Positions 25,650 through 39,849 of a DNA stretch of 64,000 nucleotides are shown in pieces. Source of the stretch: Streptomyces cavernae (lineage in GTDB: Bacteria > Actinomycetota > Actinomycetes > Streptomycetales > Streptomycetaceae). The stretch is from NCBI RefSeq assembly GCF_004023625.1, contig NZ_ML137711.1, positions 1 through 64,000 on the forward strand, read 5' to 3'. Below the pieces are notes generated by a model. That model was not told the origin of the DNA. It searched no databases and saw only the letters and a list, made by a program, of their open reading frames with translations. The position numbers were made by a program, and so were the translations under genes. The stretch's first letter is position 1. Each line of letters opens with the position of its first letter.

Positions 25650-26254
25650 GCATGTTCGATGTCAAGAACGTACCGACTGGGAGTGAACGAGCGCCGATTC
25701 CGATGTCGGACATCGACACCGCGCTCACCTCGCAGCTTGTGGTGGCGTGGGCGGGCGAGACAGGGGAAGAACGCGGGCTTGGTTGGTGGCGCTCCGACCT
25801 CGTTTCCGAGTACGGCGGTGAGGATCTGTTCCGTCGGCTGTTGCCGGGCACCTGGCGCTGGGCTGTGCTTCAGGGCGCGAGAGAGGCTGCCCGACGGATG
25901 GACGCGGAGCGCCGGCGCCAGGACCACGACCCTGACCGAATCGTCTCGCTCTTCAATCTGGGTTTTGAGCTGGACGAGCGAATCGAGGAGCGCTTCCAGG
26001 ATCTGAAGCGTTCGGGTCGCGCGCCGGACGAGGCGCTACCGGGCCTGGCAGTTATCAGTGCCGGCTGGCACCGGGATCATTTCTGGGACTGGGTCATCGG
26101 CCACGGTGAGGCTGAGGCGGCAGCTTCACCGGTTGGACGGCGACTTAAAGGGAGCCCTCCGATCGCCTTGGATCAACGGGTGCGGAAGCTCGTCGCGGGG
26201 CTCACCCCAGCGACCGAGACCTACCCGCTTCCCCACTACAGGAGAGCATCATGA
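25646..26254 (+). CDS. brxE: BREX type 6 protein BrxE
   Basis: The 202-residue protein occupies the first position of a gene order that fits type 6 BREX. It includes TSQLVVAWAGETGEERGLGWWRSDLVSEYGGEDLFRRLLPGT and AVLQGAREAARRMDAERR, a compact helical domain of unknown activity seen in BrxE. It overlaps the relic upstream and brxA downstream by 4 bases each. The identity rests on position plus this conserved N-terminal pattern. Confidence 0.8.
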   Translation: MSMFDVKNVPTGSERAPIPMSDIDTALTSQLVVAWAGETGEERGLGWWRSDLVSEYGGEDLFRRLLPGTWRWAVLQGAREAARRMDAERRRQDHDPDRIVSLFNLGFELDERIEERFQDLKRSGRAPDEALPGLAVISAGWHRDHFWDWVIGHGEAEAAASPVGRRLKGSPPIALDQRVRKLVAGLTPATETYPLPHYRRAS

Positions 26255-27036
26255 CGGGCCGCCCGCGGGAGGTGACAGAAACGCACACGCGCCTCTCGAA
26301 GTGTGCCCTCGAGGTGGATAACTCACGCGCCTTCTGGGCCCGCGCCGACGAGACCACTGACGTGAACGCCCAGCGGGCCTTCGACGAGTACTGGTTTGGC
26401 GCTCGCAGTCTGGCGCGCGTGGAGGTGCTTCTCACCAATATGCGTGCCCGATTCAGTACGTTTCCGTCAGCTCTCGCCGTGCTCCACAGCTGGCAACACA
26501 TGTCACCGGAAACACGCAGAGCCATCTGCCACTGGCATCTGCAACTCACCGACCCGCTCTATCGGCGCTTCACGGGAGACTATCTGGTCGCGCGTCACTC
26601 TGGGCCTAGGCCCGAGGTGACTCGCGATCTTGTCGTCGGGTGGGTCGGGCAGCAGGGGCCCAGCCGCTGGATGATGTCGATGCGAATCCAGTTCGCCAGC
26701 AAGCTCCTCTCCGCGGCGTACTCGGCAGCTTTGGTCACCTCGAACCGCGACCCTCGCCCTATCGGTATGCCGCATGTACCGGACGAAGCGCTTGAGTACC
26801 TCATGTACTTGCTACGAGAGACGGAGTTCGAGGGAAGTCTCCTCGACAACCCGTACGCGAGTTCGGTCGGCCTGGAGGGTGCCATCCTTGAGGAGCGCTT
26901 GCGTGGGCTCCCTGGTCTTGCTTTCAGGCGGCAGGGTGACCTCATCGACTTCGGCTGGAGGCATCACGACTTGCGGATGTGGGCCGATGCCAACCTCCGA
27001 AGCGAGGAGCGGCGTCTGGCTGGAGCTGCCCTATGA
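26251..27036 (+). CDS. brxA: BREX protein BrxA (DUF1819 family)
   Basis: The 261-residue helical protein lies immediately before brxB, as in several BREX types. It has an N-terminal LSKCALEVDNSRAFW and the central FSTFPSALAVLHSWQHMSPETRRAICHWHLQL. BrxA is a small DNA-binding member of BREX loci and may not be needed for methylation. Overlaps at both ends show tight operon packing. Confidence 0.8.
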   Translation: MTGRPREVTETHTRLSKCALEVDNSRAFWARADETTDVNAQRAFDEYWFGARSLARVEVLLTNMRARFSTFPSALAVLHSWQHMSPETRRAICHWHLQLTDPLYRRFTGDYLVARHSGPRPEVTRDLVVGWVGQQGPSRWMMSMRIQFASKLLSAAYSAALVTSNRDPRPIGMPHVPDEALEYLMYLLRETEFEGSLLDNPYASSVGLEGAILEERLRGLPGLAFRRQGDLIDFGWRHHDLRMWADANLRSEERRLAGAAL

Positions 27037-27671
27037 GCCTACATCTGTTTCAACAGAACCCTTTGCAAGAGGCGTTCGTCGCGCTGCGCCGAGATCTCAT
27101 CCACGAGGATGGCCCTCACATAAGCACGATGCGCAACTACCGCTTCGCGATTATGCAGTACGACCCGTCCGATGAGTTCGATCTCCGTGGCGAAGTGCAG
27201 CGCTTGACCGCGGACCTCGTCGCGAACGGCTGGATGGTCCTTTCGATCAGCCTTCAAAAGCTTCTTCTCGACCGTGTCAGAGCGCAGGGCCTGGAGTGGG
27301 TCGACCGCGTCGTGCAGATGGAAGAGCGCATGGCCGGCATCGAACCAGAGCGCGGGTTGAACTATCTGAAGTCGAAGCTCTGGCCACTTATCGAAGGGCC
27401 GGACGGGATCGCGGCGGACTGCAGCCGCCTGATCAGCGAGTACGCCGATAGGCACCCGGACACCGTTGACCGGACGGTGACCTTCATCGGGCGCGCGGGC
27501 GCGCTGTATCCATTCATTCGATCATCGGCTCTTCTTCGCCACCTCGACGGCAGGACTCGAAATGTTCCGGTGGTCCTGCTCTATCCGGGCGAACGACGAG
27601 GAGTGGCAGGGCTCTCGTTTATGGGCATTCTCAATCCGGACAACGACTACCGGCCTCGGATCTATCCATGA
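27033..27671 (+). CDS. brxB: BREX protein BrxB (DUF1788 family)
   Basis: The 212-residue protein has the DUF1788 pattern. It includes NYRFAIMQYDPSDEFDLRGEVQRL near the start, DRVVQMEERM in the middle and PVVLLYPGERRGVAGLSFMG with DYRPRIYP at the end. BrxB is a core component in most BREX types, with an undefined biochemical role. The ATG at 27033 overlaps brxA by 4 bases. Confidence 0.9.
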   Translation: MSLHLFQQNPLQEAFVALRRDLIHEDGPHISTMRNYRFAIMQYDPSDEFDLRGEVQRLTADLVANGWMVLSISLQKLLLDRVRAQGLEWVDRVVQMEERMAGIEPERGLNYLKSKLWPLIEGPDGIAADCSRLISEYADRHPDTVDRTVTFIGRAGALYPFIRSSALLRHLDGRTRNVPVVLLYPGERRGVAGLSFMGILNPDNDYRPRIYP

Positions 27672-30600
27672 GGGACGACATGCTGATTCGCGACCTCTTT
27701 CTCTCTGACGCCACGCGGGATATCCCGCCGGTCGTCTATTTTCACGAGCAGGGCGCGGACAAGCTCGCCGCTGAGGTTTCCGAGTACATCATCACGGGCG
27801 GCTGGCCCGAGGACCACCCGAACCATCGTCGTGTGCCGAGCGGCATCCACGAGCAGTACGTCCGACTGCTTACGAACATCGCCGCGGAGCTCGATAAAGC
27901 AGGTGGGCCCGAACTCCCCAACGCATGGATCTCAGGTTTCTACGGCTCCGGTAAGTCGAGCTTCGCCAAGCTGCTCGGGCTCTCTCTCGATGGCGTCGCC
28001 TTGCCGGATGGAGGATCGCTCGCGGAGGCGTGGCTACAGCGAGACACGTCGCCGAAGTCTGCCGAGCTGCGCGAGGCATGGCGTGTTCTTCGCCAGAAGA
28101 TCGATCCGCTGGCCGTCGTGTTCGATATCGGCGGCATCGCGCGCGACGACGAGCACATCCACGCCGCGACCGTTCGGCAGGTCCAACGACGGCTCGGCTA
28201 CTGCAGCACCGAGCCGCTCGTAGCGGACTTCGAGCTGGGCCTCGAGCGTGACGGCGAGTGGTCCCGCTTTGAGGAGACGGCCCAGGAGACACTCGGCACG
28301 CCATGGGCCGACGTGAAGGACAAGGCGCTGGCCGAGGAGGAGTTCTCGCTCGTCATGAGCGTGATGTATCCCGACCGGTACACCGACCCCATGAGCTGGT
28401 TCACCAGCCGCGGCGGCACTCATGCGCGCTCGGAGTCGCCCGAGGAGGCCGTGGCGGCCATTCGGGACATGCTCAAGTTCCGCCGCCCGAGTGCGACGCT
28501 GTTCCTCGTTGTTGACGAGGTCTCCCAATACGTCCTATCCAACAAAGACCGCGTGGATCGGCTGCGTGCCTTCGCGACCGCCATCGGCTCCACGCTCCGC
28601 GGCAAAGCCTGGCTGCTGGCACTCGGGCAGCAGAAGCTCGACGAGGAGGCGGACGACTCCTTCCTGGTGTGGGCGAAAGACCGCTTTCCTCCCAAGCTCC
28701 GCGTCCATCTGGCGGCCACGAACATCCGGGACGTCGTCCACAAGCGACTCCTCCAGAAGCGACCCGACGCCGAAGGACAGCTGCGCGCGCTCTTCGAGAG
28801 CCACCGGCCCGACCTCAAGCTGTATGCCTACGGTTGTGAGTCGGTGACCCCCGAGGAGTTCGTCGAGGTCTACCCGATGCTGCCCGGGCAGATCGACCTG
28901 ATCCTGCAGATCACCAGCGCCCTGCGCACACGCTCGGCCCGAGCCCAGGGCGATGACCAGGCCATCCGCGGCCTGCTCCAGCTTCTCGGTGAGCTGTTCC
29001 GCGACCAGAATTTCGCCGAACAGCCAGTGGGCGCACTCGTAACCCTGGACCAGGTCTACGAAGTTCAGCACACTGCGCTCGACTCCGACGTGCAAGCATC
29101 GATGGCCCGCGTGCTGAGCCAGTGCGCCAATGATGCGGACGAGCTCCTGGTGCGCGCGGCCAAGGCTGTGGCACTGCTCGAGCTTATTCAGGACACCCAG
29201 GCCACCGATGCGAAACTCGTGGCGCAGTGCCTCTACGACCGAGTCGACCGCGGCAACCATGTAGCTGCCGTGACCGAGGCGCTCGAGGAGCTGCGCAGCA
29301 GGAACCTCCTCGGGTACTCGGAAAAGCACGGCTACAAAATCCAGTCCTCAGCCGGCGAAGAGTGGGAGCGTGAGCGCCGCGACATCGGCGTCGCGCGTGA
29401 AGCCATCAGCGAGATCGTGCAGGAGGGGCTCGCCTTTCTCCTTGCCACTCCGGACCGCCCGCGACTTCAAGGACGGCCCTTCCCTTGGGCTGGGCAGTTC
29501 TCCGACGGCCGCCGCGCGGACGACGTCAACCTCGTCGACCCGCGCGACGACGCTGCCGCCCGTGTCGACTTTCGCTTCCTAGCCCGCGAGGAGGGCAGCG
29601 AGAGCATCTGGGTGAAGAAGAGCGGCGAGACCGTACTTCACGACCGTCTCGTCTGGCTGTGCGGCGACAGCGACAACGTGGACCACCGTGCGCGTGAGCT
29701 CTACCGCTCGCGGGCCATGGTCAAGAAGTACAAGCCGCGCCGCGAGTCGTTGAATCCCGCCCGCAAGCTCCTGCTCCAGCAGGAGGAGAACCGTGCCGAG
29801 GACCTCGAGAAGCTCGCGCGGGACGATATCGCGGCGGCGTGGATGGCCGGAAAGATGTACTTCCGATGTCGGATCATCTCGCCACAGGAGCAAGGCGCGT
29901 CGTTCGCCGTAGCGCTCCACGCAACGGCCACCCGGGTGCTGCCAGACCTGTTCCCGCACTTCACCGCCACGCAGGTCCAGCCCTCCGAACTACTTCAGCT
30001 CGTCGAGGCCGAGCTTTCCGGCCCGTCACCCAAGTTCCTCACAGGCGACCTCGGCATCCTCGAGCTCGACTCCGGACGCTACGTCCCCTCGTGCAGCGGG
30101 GTCGTGGCACGCCGCATCCAGGAGCACATCGAATCCGAGGGGGGCCTCGGCGGGACGACACTCCTCGCCCACTTCGGAGGCCCACCCTACGGCTACACGG
30201 CGAACGTCGTGAGGGCCTGTGTCGCGGGCCTGCTCCGCGCCGGCAAGGTGCGTCTGCAGCCCGATGGTGGCAATGAAATCACCGCCATTCGCGATGCGGG
30301 AGTGCGCGACCTCTTCGACAAGGACCGCGCCTTCCGACGCACAACGATCTTCCCTGCCGGCGAAGACGACATCGGCTTCCAGGCACGGGCGCGTATCTGC
30401 AAGTTCTTCGAAGAACGCCTCAGGCACCGCATGGATCGCGAAGATCACGCCATCGCCGACGCGGTCGCCCAGCACTTCCCGCAACTCGCGCAGAAGCTCC
30501 GCAGCGTACAGGGCCAGCTCAACCAGCTCCCAGGCTCGCCTGAGGGGCCGGCTGTGTTCGGCAAGCTCGGCGATGCGCTCGAGCAGTGCATCCGCACCTG

Positions 30601-31300
30601 CCGGCAGACCAAGCCGACCGTGAAGCTGGTCAAGAAGCACCTTGACACGCTGCAAGACGGCGTCCAGCTCCTGCAGCTCTACGACGCAGAGCTGACGGAC
30701 GACGCTATTCGGGCCGTCACATCCGCCCATGGTGTGCTGACGTACCAGGCAACTCAGCTTAAGGACCTCGGCGTCGAGTCCACCAAGGTCGAGGCAGCCG
30801 CGACGCGCGTCGCTGACCAGCTCGAGGCCGAGCGGCCTTGGCGCGACATAGGTGCACTTGATGGGGATCTCGCCGAGATTCACAATTGCTACCTTGCTGA
30901 GAGGCAGCGGCTGCTCCAGTGGCAAGAGCAGGAGGCAGAGACGGCCCGTACGCGAGTGAAGGCGCGGGACGGCTTCAGCACTCTCACGGGCGAGCAAGCG
31001 CACCGCGTGCTCCGACCCTTCGCGCTAGCGGTGACCGACACCACCGCCGAGGCAATTGCACCACCACTCGTCTCTCTGAAGGACCCGTTCGTGCTCGCGC
31101 TGCAGCGTGCCGAGGACCAGGCGAACGACCTCCTCGATGAGATCTTGAGCGAGGGTGAGAAGCCGCTCATCACGCGGGTCGACCTGCAACTGCGCAATCG
31201 AGAGGTGGCGACGGAGACCGACGTGCAGGCGCTCGTCGACGAGATCAAGGAACGCCTGCTCGAGCAGGTCCGCGCAGGCGCGCGCGTGCGGCTGCTGTGA
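27668..31300 (+). CDS. brxC: BREX ATPase BrxC (PglY-like)
   Basis: The 1210-residue protein is the large P-loop ATPase of BREX. The N-terminus reads LIRDLFLSDATRDIPPVVYFHEQ. The Walker A is GFYGSGKSSFAKLLG at residues 90-104, and the Walker B is ATLFLVVDEVSQYV at about residues 277-290. The central and C-terminal parts are helical, with coiled-coil-like stretches. BrxC is needed for both methylation and phage exclusion in tested systems. It is one of the longest genes of the window and has no frame disruption. Confidence 0.93.
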   Translation: MRDDMLIRDLFLSDATRDIPPVVYFHEQGADKLAAEVSEYIITGGWPEDHPNHRRVPSGIHEQYVRLLTNIAAELDKAGGPELPNAWISGFYGSGKSSFAKLLGLSLDGVALPDGGSLAEAWLQRDTSPKSAELREAWRVLRQKIDPLAVVFDIGGIARDDEHIHAATVRQVQRRLGYCSTEPLVADFELGLERDGEWSRFEETAQETLGTPWADVKDKALAEEEFSLVMSVMYPDRYTDPMSWFTSRGGTHARSESPEEAVAAIRDMLKFRRPSATLFLVVDEVSQYVLSNKDRVDRLRAFATAIGSTLRGKAWLLALGQQKLDEEADDSFLVWAKDRFPPKLRVHLAATNIRDVVHKRLLQKRPDAEGQLRALFESHRPDLKLYAYGCESVTPEEFVEVYPMLPGQIDLILQITSALRTRSARAQGDDQAIRGLLQLLGELFRDQNFAEQPVGALVTLDQVYEVQHTALDSDVQASMARVLSQCANDADELLVRAAKAVALLELIQDTQATDAKLVAQCLYDRVDRGNHVAAVTEALEELRSRNLLGYSEKHGYKIQSSAGEEWERERRDIGVAREAISEIVQEGLAFLLATPDRPRLQGRPFPWAGQFSDGRRADDVNLVDPRDDAAARVDFRFLAREEGSESIWVKKSGETVLHDRLVWLCGDSDNVDHRARELYRSRAMVKKYKPRRESLNPARKLLLQQEENRAEDLEKLARDDIAAAWMAGKMYFRCRIISPQEQGASFAVALHATATRVLPDLFPHFTATQVQPSELLQLVEAELSGPSPKFLTGDLGILELDSGRYVPSCSGVVARRIQEHIESEGGLGGTTLLAHFGGPPYGYTANVVRACVAGLLRAGKVRLQPDGGNEITAIRDAGVRDLFDKDRAFRRTTIFPAGEDDIGFQARARICKFFEERLRHRMDREDHAIADAVAQHFPQLAQKLRSVQGQLNQLPGSPEGPAVFGKLGDALEQCIRTCRQTKPTVKLVKKHLDTLQDGVQLLQLYDAELTDDAIRAVTSAHGVLTYQATQLKDLGVESTKVEAAATRVADQLEAERPWRDIGALDGDLAEIHNCYLAERQRLLQWQEQEAETARTRVKARDGFSTLTGEQAHRVLRPFALAVTDTTAEAIAPPLVSLKDPFVLALQRAEDQANDLLDEILSEGEKPLITRVDLQLRNREVATETDVQALVDEIKERLLEQVRAGARVRLL

Positions 31301-31316
31301 CTGGAGGACGACGACC

Positions 31317-35599
<4,283 letters not shown>

Positions 35600-35603
<4 letters not shown>

Positions 35604-38527
35604 CGACGACAGCAGCACCCCAGCTATCGACGGTGGGGCTCGGCGGCCCTGTGTCCGCGAGCCTTGAGGCGGACCTGCGCTCATGGGTGCGCCGGCAGGG
35701 CGTTGTCGTGTGGCTCGACCAAGCCGGGCACTATGGAGGGTTCGTCGACCGCCTCCAGGTGTTGTGTGACGCCGGTGCGGTGCCTTACGAGGTCCGCGCG
35801 TTCCGAGGGAGTCACCTGGCGCTGATGATGGCACTCGACGGGGTGGCTGCCGGAACGGAAAAGGTACCGCTAGTCATCTACCTGCCAGGCTTCACCGAGG
35901 AGACCGTGCGGCAAACGCCGCTCTTCGAGCTCTACGCGGCCGGTGTGCGGTACCGGAAGGCGCTTGACACCCTCGTCACCGAGGCCGCCGCGGGACGGGT
36001 ACGCCCTGATCAGATCGCCTCCTTCAAGGCGCAGCCCGACATGACGCTCGCGGGGGCCGACGCCTGGCTGAGTGCACTCCTGGATGACGCCGAAGGGGGC
36101 ATCGCGGCGCAACTCCAGGCCATGAAACCGACGGTCGTGTTCGACGACCTGCTCACGCGGGGATTCGTCGCCGGACGAATTGGCAAGCTTGACGACGAGG
36201 ATGCGCTCTGGGAACGCTTCGGCGTCTGGGTCGGCCTCCCTGACTCCTGGCGCGATACCACGCTTCCACCCTCGCGGCCGCGCGCCGAGGATGTGGCGTT
36301 CGTAGCCGCGAGTTGGGCGCTCTGCGTGGAGTACGTGGACGACCTGAAGCGTGCGCCGGTCAGTAAACACCTGGCGCGCGTCGCCGACCTGCCGCGCCCG
36401 GTCATCGAAACCTGCCGCGCCGTTGCGGCCCATCTCCGGGAGCGCCACCCAGGCTTCTACCAGCGGACGGCAGACGAGACCGAGGCATTGCTCGCCGATG
36501 AGGCCGACGCGGCCCGGGCCGAAGACCTCGGCAAGGTCGACACGTTCCGGTTCGAGGAGGACAAGGTTCTCAAGGCGGCGCTGGCTGCCCTCGATCGCGC
36601 GGCTTACGACCTCGCCGCCGACTGGTCCGACATGCGGGTGGACCTCAAGTCGGCGAGTACGTCGTTCTGGCTTCGAGACGATCCCACGAGGCAGTCCGCC
36701 TGGCAGCTCGTCCGCGACGCGGCCCGTCTCGGCCAGACGATCGCGCGTGCGGGTGAGCGAATCGGGGTCGACACGCGCGACGGCGGTGGCCTCGAAGCCG
36801 CCGTGAACGCCTACGTCGAGCGTGGTGCCGCCGTCGATCAAGCGCATCGGCAGCTCGAGCAACGGCGGATGGCCTTGCTCTACCCGCAGCTTCCCGAGTT
36901 CGAGACCCTGCGGACGCGCCTCGACGGGATGCGCCGCGCCTGGCGAGTGTGGGCCGATGCCTGGGCGCGCGAGTTCAATGCGCTCTGCAAGGCACAGGGT
37001 TTCCTCGCAGGTGCTTCGCAACAACAGCGGATGCTCTTTGATGAGGTGGTCAAGCCGCTGACCCAGGAAGCCGGCACAACTGCATACTTCGTCGTCGACG
37101 CCCTGCGATTTGAGATGGGCGAGGAGCTCTACCGCCAGATGGAAGGCACCCCGGCCACCACTGTGCTGCTCAAACCCCGGCTTGCCGAACTCCCCACCGT
37201 GACCGAGGTGGGCATGAACGTGCTTGCGCCCGTCGAGAAGAACGGTCGTCTGCACGTTTCGATGGCGAGCGACACCGGAAAGGTTCAGGGCTTTCAGACG
37301 GGTGAGTTTCGTGTGTCTGACCCTGAAACGCGCAAGCGGGCCATGCACGACCGGGTCGGCGGTGGGACGTGTCCATGGCTCACCCTCGAAGAAGTGGTCA
37401 GCCGCGACAGCACCTCGCTTAAGCGCTCGGTCGCGCAGGCACGACTGGTCGTCGTACACAGCCAGGAGATCGACAACGCCGGCGAAAAAGGTGTCGGCCC
37501 CGCCGTGTTCGACCACGTCATGCAGAAGCTGCGTGCTGCATGGCATCTGCTTCGAGACGCGGGCGTGCGTCGGTTCGTCTTCACCAGCGACCACGGCTTC
37601 CTCTTGCTGGAGGACAGTGTCGCATCCGCCCAAGCCCACGGTCGTCGCATCGATCCGCAACGAAGGCATGTCTTCTCTCCAGTGGCGGCGGATCACGCGG
37701 GAGAGGTCAGGGTCGCGCTGGCGGACCTCGGCTACGAGGGAGTGAACGGGCACTTGATGTTCCCGGAGACCACGGCGGTCTTCGATACCGGCCGACGGTC
37801 CATGAGCTTTGTCCATGGCGGCAACAGCTTGCAGGAGCGCGTCATCCCGGTTCTGACCGTGGTGCATCGCACGGCGGCTGGCGGGAGCAGCGTGGAGTAT
37901 GGCATAAAGGCCGAGGCCAGCGAGGGCGTGGCTGGGATGCACTGCATCGAAGCCAAAGTCGAAGTCCTTGCGCAGCGGTCGTTGGACTTCGGAAGCCCAA
38001 AGGATATCGAGCTCGCGCTGCGGGTCCCTGACGCCGAGGGCGTACAGGTCGAGCTTTGCCAGACACGCGGCAAGGCGCGGATCGCGGGCGGCTTGGTCGT
38101 CGCGACCGTCGGTGAACGCTTCGAGCTCTTCTTCCGGCTCTCCGGAGCTGTCGACGCGCGTGCGCTTATCGAGATCCACCACCCGAGCGCTGTGGCGGAC
38201 GTGGTGCCGTGCGTACCGGATGCTCGCTTCGCGGTCACGGCGACGCGGGGGCCGGCCGCACCACCATCCACACCAGCAGCGGGCTTCGGGGCGGGCCATG
38301 CGAGCTGGCTGGAGCAGCTCCCCGAGTCGGGGGTCCGGCAGGTGTTCGAGCACCTGGCGGCGCATGGCACGGTCACGGAGAACGAGGCCGCCGCGATGCT
38401 GGGCGGCCCGCGTGGCCTGCGGCGCTTTGCCCTCCAGTTCGAGGCATATGCTCAGAAGGTCCCCTTCGGTGTGCGCATCGACGTCGTGGCCGGAGTGAAG
38501 CGATACGTACGTGAGGGAAGCGGATGA
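35600..38527 (+). CDS. pglZ: BREX protein PglZ (alkaline phosphatase-like)
   Basis: The 975-residue protein carries a PglZ domain in its second half: AYFVVDALRFEMGEELYRQM at about residue 495 and FVFTSDHGFLLLED at about residue 655, matching the metal-binding core of the alkaline phosphatase superfamily. The N-terminal half is a helical PglZ-specific region starting LRSWVRRQGVVVWLDQAGHY. PglZ is shared by all BREX types. GTG start, overlapping pglX by 4 bases (GTGA). Confidence 0.93.
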
Positions 38528-39849
38528 GCACCCTGACCCAGAAGGACGTCGAACACGTCTTCGAGTCGCTGCGTAAAGGCCTGGTGCCCGAGCGGGGAAT
38601 CGACGCGTTCGCTGTCGGCATCGAGAAGCAACGCGGAGAGCTGCATCGACAGCTCGACCTGGCGAGGAGTGGCGAGGGAACTGTCAAGTTCCTTCGCGGC
38701 GGCTACGGTTGCGGCAAGACGTTCATGGCGCGCCTCGCGCTGCTGGATGCGCAGGCTCGGGGGTTCGCGACCAGCTTCGTCGTGGTCTCCGATAATGATC
38801 TCAAGTTCCACCGATTCGACGATGTGTATCGCAAGGTGCTGACCGAGCTCGGGACCGCGTCGTGCTCACGAGGAGCCCTGGGCGACGTACTTGACCGGTG
38901 GATTGGCCGCGTGGAAGAGAGCCTCGTCGCGGCCGGAGAGGACGACGCGGACCCCGCCTTCGACGCCAAGGTGCAGAAGCGTCTCGACGAAGACCTCGCG
39001 GCCATGACGGGCGGTCAAGCGCCTCAGGACTTCGTTCGCGTCATTCAGACCATCTTCGAGCTGAAGCAGAGGGGAGAGGTTGCGGAGGCAGGAGCTCTCA
39101 TCTCTTGGTTGTGCGGCAGCGGCAACGTCGCCGCATCGGCCAAGAAGGCGGCAGGCATCAAGGGGGACATTGGGAGCCGCGATGCCCTCGACTACCTGCG
39201 GGGCGTGCTTGAGATCGTAAAGGCTGCAGGGTATGCGGGGCTCATCGTCATCATCGACGAGGCCGAGACCATCCTCCGCATGCGTTCGGACTCACGGCAC
39301 AAGTCGCTCAATGGGATTCGGCAGATCGCCGACGCATCAGGCTCCTATCCGGGCATGTTGTGGGTCTTCACGGGCACGCCGGAGTTCTTCGACACGCGGC
39401 ACGGCGTTGCTGGCCTCGCGCCGCTCAACGACCGGATCAGGTTCCTGAAGCAGGGCCGCTTCGCTAGCTTGAGACAAGCCCAGCTTGAGCTCGTCCCCTT
39501 CGACGCCGATCGGCTTCGGTCGGTCGCCCTTCGTCTCCGCGAGCTGTTCCCCACATCGGACCGTGGCCGCCTCGACCAGAAGATCAGCACGTCCTTCGTG
39601 GAGAGACTGGTGGCGGAGGTGACCGCGGGCTTCAAGGGTGACGTCGGCGTGGTGCCGCGCCAGTTCCTGCGTGAGTTCATCACCCAGCTCGACCTGGTCG
39701 AGGAACATGCGGAATACGAGCCCATGTCCGAGTATGGGTTTCAGGCCAAGGAGCTCAGCCCTGAGGAGCAGCATGTCCTCTCCGGCGCCTCGCTCGTCGA
39801 CCTCGACGACCAGGTGGAAGGGCTCGTGCCGGCCGAGGACGTGTGGTGA
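38524..39849 (+). CDS. brxD: BREX ATPase BrxD
   Basis: The 441-residue P-loop ATPase has Walker A FLRGGYGCGKTFMARL at about residues 57-72 and Walker B GLIVIIDEAETIL at about residue 240, followed by MLWVFTGTPEFFD. This is the BrxD family (DUF2791-type) present in BREX types 2 and 6. It overlaps pglZ and brxHI by 4 bases, and is likely produced in step with the helicase. Confidence 0.92.
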   Translation: MSTLTQKDVEHVFESLRKGLVPERGIDAFAVGIEKQRGELHRQLDLARSGEGTVKFLRGGYGCGKTFMARLALLDAQARGFATSFVVVSDNDLKFHRFDDVYRKVLTELGTASCSRGALGDVLDRWIGRVEESLVAAGEDDADPAFDAKVQKRLDEDLAAMTGGQAPQDFVRVIQTIFELKQRGEVAEAGALISWLCGSGNVAASAKKAAGIKGDIGSRDALDYLRGVLEIVKAAGYAGLIVIIDEAETILRMRSDSRHKSLNGIRQIADASGSYPGMLWVFTGTPEFFDTRHGVAGLAPLNDRIRFLKQGRFASLRQAQLELVPFDADRLRSVALRLRELFPTSDRGRLDQKISTSFVERLVAEVTAGFKGDVGVVPRQFLREFITQLDLVEEHAEYEPMSEYGFQAKELSPEEQHVLSGASLVDLDDQVEGLVPAEDVW